Shown here: piece after piece, positions 8,201 through 13,530 of the stretch | Numbering within the stretch: position 1 is the stretch's first letter | Layout: each line of letters opens with the position of its first letter | NCBI GenBank assembly: GCA_030613745.1 | Contig: JAUWLK010000050.1 | Location: 1-13,530 of the forward strand | Length of the DNA: 13,530 bases | DNA from: Flavobacteriaceae bacterium | Lineage (GTDB): Bacteria > Bacteroidota > Bacteroidia > Flavobacteriales > Flavobacteriaceae | Reading direction: 5' to 3' | Notes under the pieces: model-generated | Told to the model about the DNA's origin: nothing | The model's database searches: none | What the model saw: only the letters and a program-made list of their open reading frames with translations | Translations under genes and position numbers: made by a program

Positions 8201-10781
8201 AAAGGTGAATATACCTACTTCTAAGCAAGGAAGAACTTTGGTAAGTGTTGAATCAGGCTCTAAAATTTTAAAAACTTTTTGGGTAAATATGGACGAAGGT
8301 CAGAATAGTTTTGAAATAGAAGCAACTAAAGAAATGACTCCAAATATATTTTTCAACCTTACACTTATTCAACCACATAATAATGTGAAAAATGATTTAC
8401 CAATAAGACTTTACGGAGTACAAGGTGTAACTATTGAAAATAAAGAATCACATTTGGAACCTGTAATTTCTATGTTGGATGTTTTAAAACCTGAACAAAA
8501 ATTTACAGTAAAAATAAGTGAAACTAAAGGTAAAAAAATGACTTATTCTTTGGCTGTGGTAGATGATGGGTTATTGGATTTAACCAGATTTAGAACTCCA
8601 AAACCATGGCAACATTTTAATGCAAAAGAGGCGTTAAGCGTTAAAACTTGGGATATGTACAAATATGTAATGGGTGCTTTTACTGGTGAAATGGCAGGTT
8701 TACTTGCTTTAGGTGGTGATGAATACATTAATAAAAGTGGTAGCGCAAAGGCAAATAGATTTAAACCTGTTGTAAAATTTTTAGGACCATTTGAATTATC
8801 TGCTAAAGGGAAAAATACACATACCATAAGTATGCCGAATTATGTTGGTTCAGTTAGAACTATGGTGATTGCAAAAAATGAAAATGCTTATGGTTCTGCC
8901 GAAAAAACAACTGCTGTTAAAATGCCTCTTATGGTTTTAGCAACTTTACCTAGAGTTGTTGGTCCGGGAGAAAAAGTAGAATTACCTGTTACCATTTTTG
9001 CTATGGATAAAAAAGTAAAAAATGTTACGGTTACTATTCAAACAAACGGTTTATTGCTTAATAACGAACAAAAAAGTAAGTCTGTTCATTTTTCTCAAGT
9101 AGGAGACAAAGTGGTGAGTTTTAATTTAGATGTTGCCAAGAAATTAGGCATCGCAAAAGTAAAAATTATAGCAAAAAGTGGTTCAGAAAAAGCAGTTTAC
9201 GATATTGAATTAGATGTTAGAGCGCCAAACCCAAGAATTACTGATGTAATAGGTGCTGTTATTGAACCTGGTGAAACTTGGCAAAATAATTACACGCCAA
9301 TTGGTATGTCGGGCACAAATAAAGGGGTTGTTGAGGTTTCAACAATTCCTTCGTTAAAATTAGAAGAGCGATTACAATATTTAATTAGTTATCCACACGG
9401 TTGTATTGAACAAACGACTTCTTCTGTTTTTCCTCAACTATTTTTAAACAATCTTTTGGAACTAAACAAAGAAGAAAAAAGTAAAATTGAAGGAAATGTA
9501 AAAGCTGCTATTCATAAAATGAGATCTTTTCAGATAAATTCTGGGGGATTATCTTATTGGCCTGGTGAACAAAATACGGCAAGTGATTGGGGAACAAATT
9601 ATGCTGGTCATTTTATGCTAGAAGCTAAAGCGAAAGGTTATAGCTTACCTGCTGGATTTTTAACAAACTGGATTAAATTTCAAAGACAAAGAGCTAATAG
9701 TTGGACTTCAGATAGAGGCCATTCCTATTCAAGTAATCAATTAACACAAGCGTATAGATTATACACACTTGCCTTGGCAAAAAAACCAGTTTTAGGAGCA
9801 ATGAATAGATTGAGATCATTAAAAAACTTGTCTCTTCAAGCAAAATGGCGACTAGCTGCTGCATATTATTTGATTGGAAAAAAGAAAACTGCCGAAAGTT
9901 TAATTTCTAATCAATCTACCAATATAAAAGCCTATAATGAGCTTTCTTATTCTTATGGTAGTGATGTAAGAGATAAAGCCATGATTTTAGAAACATTAAC
10001 CATGCTTAACAGAAAAAATGAAGCGAAAAATATTCTAGATGAATTGGCAAAAAGCATGTCTTCAAACCGATGGTATAGCACACAAACAACTGCTTATACT
10101 TTACTTGCAGTAGCTAAATTTATTGGTGATGCCGATGAATCGGAGCAAAAGATAAGTTATCAATACATGCTTAATGATAAGTTAAAAAAGATAGATCAAC
10201 AAGTACCTATTTCTCAAATTAATTTAGGTATTAAAGGAAGTAATTCAGGAACAATATCAATTAAAAACACAGGTAATAAAACCTTATTTATCAAACAACA
10301 ACTAGAAGGTATTCCGTCTGTTGGCGATAAAACAAATGCAGAGAATAATCTTAAAATGTCTGTAAAATATTTAACCTTAGGTGGTAAAGAAATCAATCCT
10401 ACAACTTTAGATCAAGGAACTGATTTTATGGCAGAAGTTCAAATAACACATTCTGGAATTAGAGGTGATTATAAGGAAATGGCGTTAACACAAATTTTTC
10501 CTTCAGGATGGGAAATAAGAAATTTAAGAATGGATGAGGTTGAAAGTGATAAAATGGCCGACCAACCTACATATCAAGATATTAGAGATGATAGAGTGCT
10601 GACTTATTTTGACTTAAACCGCAGCACAAAAAAGATTTTTAGAGTGCTTTTAAACGCTACTTATTTAGGCGAATATTATTTGCCAACTGTTTCTTGTGAA
10701 GCAATGTATGATAATGACATTAGCGCTAGAAAATCTGGAAAATGGGTTAAGGTTGTTAAGCCTGGAGGAGATAATAAATAG
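5202..10781 (+). CDS. Bacterial alpha-2-macroglobulin-family lipoprotein with thioester (YfhM-like)
   Basis: A protein of 1859 residues from ATG 5202, a usual size for bacterial alpha-2-macroglobulins. These trap invading proteases by covalent thioester capture. The signal peptide ends in the lipobox FFIQC with lipidation at Cys23; DKEQ follows. MG-type beta-sandwich domains fill the N-terminal two thirds, including GERGVWRPGD (624-633), typical of the MG2-like domain, and TLPRVVGPGEKVELPV before the thioester domain. The thioester motif is intact: GCIEQ with Cys1401 (codon 9402-9404) and Gln1404. A helical TED domain follows (GGLSYWPGEQ, DWGTNYAGHF). The C-terminus has the family ending GEYYLPTVSCEAMYD. 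A Tyr/Asp-rich stretch lies at about 476-493. An in-frame TTG at 5160 adds 14 residues but overlaps a -7-like box. pbpC follows after 80 bases, the same pairing as E. coli yfhM-pbpC, which links it to wall defence. Confidence 0.93.
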   Translation: MRYSSNFKFILAFFMISLFFIQCDKEQISKPIDSGFTGYISAFTSGVISKKSTIKIRLTEAHNEAKINEQISDDLFEFTPNIDGNAFWLDSQTIEFRPSEKLPSGKMFEAEFYLSKLISVPKKLKTLEFQFQVLKQAVDVDFLGMEAIDQQDLKWQLINGSVLTYDYAESDNIENSFMALQNGKELSVRWEHNTEGKKHQFVIDSVKRAENRNQVILQWKGKLLGFDKESEKVFEVPPLGEFKVLDIKITQQPEQFVTIYFSDPIHQKQDLEGLIYLQSGAKLKMIRETNAVKIYPVSRQKGEVILKVANGVKNTMGYQLMEAFESKITFTSVKPAVELLGKGVIMPSTNGLIFPFKAVNLNAVNVKIVKVFEKNIAQFLQVNPFDGNREMKRVGRIVFKGEIDLKSDKPINYESWNPFSIDLSKLIDTEPGTIYRVSLSFNKSQSLYPCEENSNENGDNSFFGEDKEIASYDNPSDYYYYDDDYYYNDNYNYQDKDNPCKPTYYMVSERFISKNIFASDLGIIAKSGYGNTMTITITDLKTTTPISGVEVEIYNFQQQIIDKQTTDKDGFLRVDLKKKPFLLIAKKDKQIGYLKLDDGSALSLSMFDIGGQKIEKGVKGFVFGERGVWRPGDSIFLSFLLEDKNKVIPKNHPVAFELYTPQNQLYERKIKTTSLNGFYDFRTATSKDAPTGNWRTKIKLGGSVFEKVLKIEAIKPNRLKINLDFHKPFLSDNKKSKGDLEVKWLHGAVAGNLKADIELNLTKGSTVFKEFKGYVFDDPSKEFMSEEKIIFDGKLDVNGKAIVKPDFQVQKNAPGMLNAHFKIRAFEKGGDFSINSMNISYSPYRGYVGLKVPKGSGWNGALYSNESNLIPIVTVDESGKLIDRKNLKIEIYDVYWRWWWERADEDNLSRYVANRNKNLIKTATISTKKGKAMYELNLGGNYYGRKFIRIIDPVTGHSSGQTFYVTYKGWWDNGGSENPGGAEMLTFTTDKKTYQVGEKIKVNIPTSKQGRTLVSVESGSKILKTFWVNMDEGQNSFEIEATKEMTPNIFFNLTLIQPHNNVKNDLPIRLYGVQGVTIENKESHLEPVISMLDVLKPEQKFTVKISETKGKKMTYSLAVVDDGLLDLTRFRTPKPWQHFNAKEALSVKTWDMYKYVMGAFTGEMAGLLALGGDEYINKSGSAKANRFKPVVKFLGPFELSAKGKNTHTISMPNYVGSVRTMVIAKNENAYGSAEKTTAVKMPLMVLATLPRVVGPGEKVELPVTIFAMDKKVKNVTVTIQTNGLLLNNEQKSKSVHFSQVGDKVVSFNLDVAKKLGIAKVKIIAKSGSEKAVYDIELDVRAPNPRITDVIGAVIEPGETWQNNYTPIGMSGTNKGVVEVSTIPSLKLEERLQYLISYPHGCIEQTTSSVFPQLFLNNLLELNKEEKSKIEGNVKAAIHKMRSFQINSGGLSYWPGEQNTASDWGTNYAGHFMLEAKAKGYSLPAGFLTNWIKFQRQRANSWTSDRGHSYSSNQLTQAYRLYTLALAKKPVLGAMNRLRSLKNLSLQAKWRLAAAYYLIGKKKTAESLISNQSTNIKAYNELSYSYGSDVRDKAMILETLTMLNRKNEAKNILDELAKSMSSNRWYSTQTTAYTLLAVAKFIGDADESEQKISYQYMLNDKLKKIDQQVPISQINLGIKGSNSGTISIKNTGNKTLFIKQQLEGIPSVGDKTNAENNLKMSVKYLTLGGKEINPTTLDQGTDFMAEVQITHSGIRGDYKEMALTQIFPSGWEIRNLRMDEVESDKMADQPTYQDIRDDRVLTYFDLNRSTKKIFRVLLNATYLGEYYLPTVSCEAMYDNDISARKSGKWVKVVKPGGDNK

Positions 10782-10861
10782 GAAAAGAAAAATCATATAT
10801 AAATTATAGGTTAATAAAAATTTTAGAAAAAAAATAGAGAAATATTTGATTGTTAAGTTTC

Positions 10862-13189
10862 ATGCTAAAATCTTTTAAAAATTACAAAAGAAAATTCTTC
10901 TATTCTATCGGGATTGTATTGATAATTTGGTTTTACTTTTGCTTGCCTAATCCATTATTTAAAACACCTACAAGTACAGTTTTAGAAGATAATAAAGGGA
11001 AATTACTGGTAGCTAAAATTGCCGATGACGGTCAGTGGAGGTTTCCTGAGTCAGATTCAATACCAGATAAGTTTATAAAATCTATCACCTATTTTGAAGA
11101 TGAATATTTTTACTACCATCCAGGGTTTAACCCTATTTCAATTTTTAGAGCTTTTAAACAAAATATAGCAGCAGGTAAAGTAGTAAGCGGTGCAAGTACT
11201 ATTTCTATGCAAACCATTCGCTTATCAAGAAGAGGAAAGCCAAGAAATGTATTTGAAAAAATTATTGAAATATTTCAAGCCATGCGAATGGAAATTTCTT
11301 ACAATAAAAATGAAATTATAAATCTTTATGCTTCACATGCACCTTTTGGCGGAAATGTGGTTGGTTTAGAAGCTGCCTCATGGAGATATTTTGGCAGAAA
11401 ACCTTCTCAATTATCTTGGGGAGAAATAAGCACTTTGGCAGTTTTACCAAATGCACCATCACTAATTTATCCTGGTAAAAATCAAGTCAAATTAAAGTTA
11501 AAAAGAAACCGATTATTAGATAAATTAAATCAAAAAGGAGTAATTGATAAAGAAACCTGTGATTTAGCAAAATCAGAGCCTTTGCCCCAAAAACCGCATG
11601 CAATTCCTCAAATAACACCACATTTATTAAATAGAGCAATTAAAGAAGGTAATAAAGGCAAACGAATTATTACCACCATTGATTACACGCTGCAAAAAAA
11701 AGTAAATAAAATTGTAAGCAATTACCACAGTGTTTTAAGTCAGAATGAAATTCACAACATTGCTATTTTGATATTAGATGTTGAAAAAGGTACCGTTTTA
11801 TCGTATGTTGGAAACACCAATTGCAATCATGAAAATTCAGGAAAAGATGTTGATATTATCACTTCACCCAGAAGTACTGGCAGTATTTTAAAGCCTTTTT
11901 TGTACACTTTTATGTTGCAAGACGGAGCTATTTTGCCCAATACATTAATTGCTGATATTCCAACACAAATTGCCGGTTTTTCACCCAAAAATTTCGCTAA
12001 ATCTTATGACGGAGCAGTTCATGCCAGTGAGGCTTTGGCAAAATCTTTAAATATTCCTGCGGTAAAAATGTTACAAGATTATAGTATTGAAAAGTTTTAT
12101 GCCAATTTAAAAAAACTTAATTTACACACTATAAATCAGCCTGCTAGTCATTACGGTTTGTCTATTATTTTAGGTGGTGCAGAAGCTACTTTGTGGGATT
12201 TATCTAATGCTTATATGCGTATGTCACAAACTTTAAATGATACTAATGTTTTCGCTTTCGCGGAATTTATTAAAGGTAAAAATGATGATATTAAAAAGAT
12301 AGAAAACAAAAATTCACCATTTAGCTCTGGAGCCTTATGGAGCACATTTGAAGCGCTTACCACATTAAACCGACCCTTACAAGAAGTGGGTTGGCAAGAA
12401 TTTCAATCTTCACAAAAAATAGCTTGGAAAACAGGAACAAGTTTCGGTCATAGAGACGCTTGGTCTATTGGTATTACTCCAAAACATATTGTAGGAGTAT
12501 GGGTTGGGAACGCAGACGGAGAGGGAAGACCTGGTTTAACAGGTACAAGTGTTGCAGCGCCAATTTTATTTAAAATATTTAAATACTTGCCTTACAAAAC
12601 ATGGTTTCAAAAACCCGAATGGGATTTAACAAAAGCAAGTGTTTGCAAGCAAAGTGGTTATTTAGCATCTGAAATTTGTGATGAAACCGAAGAAATATTT
12701 ATTTCTAAAAACGGATTAAAAACTGTGATTTGTCCTTTTCATGTGATAGTAAAATTAGATAATAATAAAAAATTTAGAGTGAACAGTAATTGTTATCCAG
12801 TTAGTGAAATGAAACTAGAACCTTGGTTTGTATTGCCACCAATTCAAGAATGGTATTTTAAAAGAAGAAACCCTTTTTATAAAGTTTTACCACCTTTTCA
12901 AGCGGGTTGTAATCAAGAAATATTTAAAAATATGGATGTTATTTATCCTAAAAACTTGACCAAAATTTTTATACCTACAGAGTTGGGTGGGTTAAAAGGT
13001 AAAGCTATTTTTGAAATTGCTCATCGAAATACAGAAGCTACTATTTTTTGGCATTTAGATAATATTTATATTGGTGAAACAAAAATTATCCATAGAAAAG
13101 AAATAAACCCAAGCGTAGGAACTCATAAAATGACTTTGGTAGATAACCAAGGTGAAACTTTAAGTTTTAATTTTGAAATAATGGAATAA
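10862..13189 (+). CDS. pbpC: Penicillin-binding protein 1C (class A: transglycosylase plus transpeptidase)
   Basis: A 775-residue bifunctional peptidoglycan synthase that polymerises lipid II and cross-links stem peptides outside the inner membrane. A short basic N-terminus leads into one membrane segment (about 13-27). The GT51 domain follows: EDEYFYYHPG with the catalytic Glu79, GASTISMQ at about 110-117, and RYFGRKPSQLSWGE. The transpeptidase has SILK (Ser341 nucleophile, Lys344), SLN at 395-397 and KTGT at 523-526, so both active sites look intact. A Cys-containing linker (VCKQSGYLASEIC, TVICPFH) and a C-terminal BiPBP_C domain (about 693-775) identify the 1C subtype. ATG 10862 is preferred over the in-frame TTG 10850, which adds only four residues. 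The gene sits behind the alpha-2-macroglobulin gene, its classical partner. The next gene begins 5 bases after its stop, which suggests cotranscription. Confidence 0.95.
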   Translation: MLKSFKNYKRKFFYSIGIVLIIWFYFCLPNPLFKTPTSTVLEDNKGKLLVAKIADDGQWRFPESDSIPDKFIKSITYFEDEYFYYHPGFNPISIFRAFKQNIAAGKVVSGASTISMQTIRLSRRGKPRNVFEKIIEIFQAMRMEISYNKNEIINLYASHAPFGGNVVGLEAASWRYFGRKPSQLSWGEISTLAVLPNAPSLIYPGKNQVKLKLKRNRLLDKLNQKGVIDKETCDLAKSEPLPQKPHAIPQITPHLLNRAIKEGNKGKRIITTIDYTLQKKVNKIVSNYHSVLSQNEIHNIAILILDVEKGTVLSYVGNTNCNHENSGKDVDIITSPRSTGSILKPFLYTFMLQDGAILPNTLIADIPTQIAGFSPKNFAKSYDGAVHASEALAKSLNIPAVKMLQDYSIEKFYANLKKLNLHTINQPASHYGLSIILGGAEATLWDLSNAYMRMSQTLNDTNVFAFAEFIKGKNDDIKKIENKNSPFSSGALWSTFEALTTLNRPLQEVGWQEFQSSQKIAWKTGTSFGHRDAWSIGITPKHIVGVWVGNADGEGRPGLTGTSVAAPILFKIFKYLPYKTWFQKPEWDLTKASVCKQSGYLASEICDETEEIFISKNGLKTVICPFHVIVKLDNNKKFRVNSNCYPVSEMKLEPWFVLPPIQEWYFKRRNPFYKVLPPFQAGCNQEIFKNMDVIYPKNLTKIFIPTELGGLKGKAIFEIAHRNTEATIFWHLDNIYIGETKIIHRKEINPSVGTHKMTLVDNQGETLSFNFEIME

Positions 13190-13194
13190 ACAAT

Positions 13195-13530
13195 ATGTTT
13201 TTTAAACAAATAATTGAAGAGAAATTATCAGAAAGCATTATAAATATCACTCCCTTATCTGGTGGGGATATCAATGATGTATATAAAATAATTACCAAAC
13301 AAAACACTTATGTTTTAAAAGTAAATGATAAAAATACTTTTCCAGAAATGTTTAAAAAAGAAAAATTGGGATTAGAAAGCATTTCTATTACAGGAGCGAG
13401 AGCACCAAAAGTGATACAAACATTTACAAATTTTAACAACCAATTTTTGATTTTAGAATATATTGATGAGAGATCTATTGCAAATAAATTTTGGAGAAAT
13501 TTTGCTGTTGATTTAGCAAAACTACACAAA
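13195..13530 (+). CDS. Fructosamine kinase family protein, N-terminal part (3' end cut by window edge)
   Basis: The first 112 codons of a gene still open at the right edge. The protein resembles the fructosamine/ketosamine-3-kinase family, which phosphorylates sugar-derived adducts on protein lysines so that they fall off. It has an N-terminal kinase-like lobe: SGGDINDVYKI (22-32) as the glycine/ATP loop, YVLKVN with the likely ATP-binding Lys42, a Glu at about 56 in KKEKLGLE, RAPKVI at 69-74, the hinge-like FLILEYIDE at 84-92, and FAVDLAKLH at 103-111. The catalytic Asp and metal-binding region would lie beyond the window. Five bases separate it from the pbpC stop, so it is probably in the same operon. 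A reverse-strand open frame over 13308-13529 is an artefact of this gene. An aminoglycoside/choline-kinase relative is the main alternative, but the GGDIN loop favours fructosamine kinase. Confidence 0.8.
   Translation, partial: MFFKQIIEEKLSESIINITPLSGGDINDVYKIITKQNTYVLKVNDKNTFPEMFKKEKLGLESISITGARAPKVIQTFTNFNNQFLILEYIDERSIANKFWRNFAVDLAKLHK

Noticed and set aside
10841..10852. AATATTTG as a -7 promoter box, and TTG 10850 as the start of pbpC
   Set aside because: The box misses the consensus T and has no -33 TTG at the right distance. The TTG adds only four residues and ATG 10862 is adequate.
10782..10861. Terminator or small RNA in the macroglobulin-pbpC gap
   Set aside because: The gap is AT-rich with no stable stem and no stem followed by a T-run.
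13308..13529. Reverse-strand open frame at the right edge
   Set aside because: It lies wholly opposite the fructosamine kinase reading frame, which shows clear family motifs; the reverse product resembles nothing.

Overview
The window is AT-rich. Its proteins and promoter-like signals (TAnnTTTG boxes, almost no Shine-Dalgarno sequences) point to Bacteroidota, most likely the family Flavobacteriaceae. This placement is inferred from gene content and style; no marker gene allows a finer call. All genes lie on the + strand and coding density is high. No gap exceeds about 80 to 100 bases, and I see no RNA gene, CRISPR array or mobile element.

Layout. (1) 1-993 is the C-terminal part of a ComEC/Rec2-type competence channel, cut by the left edge. 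(2) A promoter-like signal at 996-1024 precedes a tightly packed four-gene run (1072-5100): a sugar-phosphate nucleotidyltransferase with a left-handed beta-helix tail, an exported TPR protein that probably starts with TTG, a DUF4292 lipoprotein, and an EnvC-like coiled-coil/LytM protein without zinc ligands. The junctions are a 3-base spacer, an 8-base overlap and a 4-base ATGA overlap, so this is probably one operon with coupled translation. (3) After about 100 bases holding a -7-like box and an inverted repeat, a second run begins (5202 to the right edge): a very large thioester-type alpha-2-macroglobulin lipoprotein, penicillin-binding protein 1C (pbpC), and, 5 bases further on, the start of a fructosamine-kinase-family gene cut by the right edge.

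How they fit together. Both runs concern the cell envelope. The first combines a likely sugar-nucleotide enzyme, an uncharacterised outer-membrane lipoprotein and a probable activator of peptidoglycan amidases. The second carries the well-known pairing of bacterial alpha-2-macroglobulin (protease trap) with PBP1C (peptidoglycan polymerisation and cross-linking), thought to protect and repair the wall after attack. The fructosamine kinase appears to be a passenger or a protein-repair enzyme.

I found no clearly new system. The points most worth following are the TTG-start/signal-peptide case at 2083, the four-gene envelope cluster with DUF4292, the possible surface-export signal on the macroglobulin, and the fructosamine kinase directly behind pbpC.
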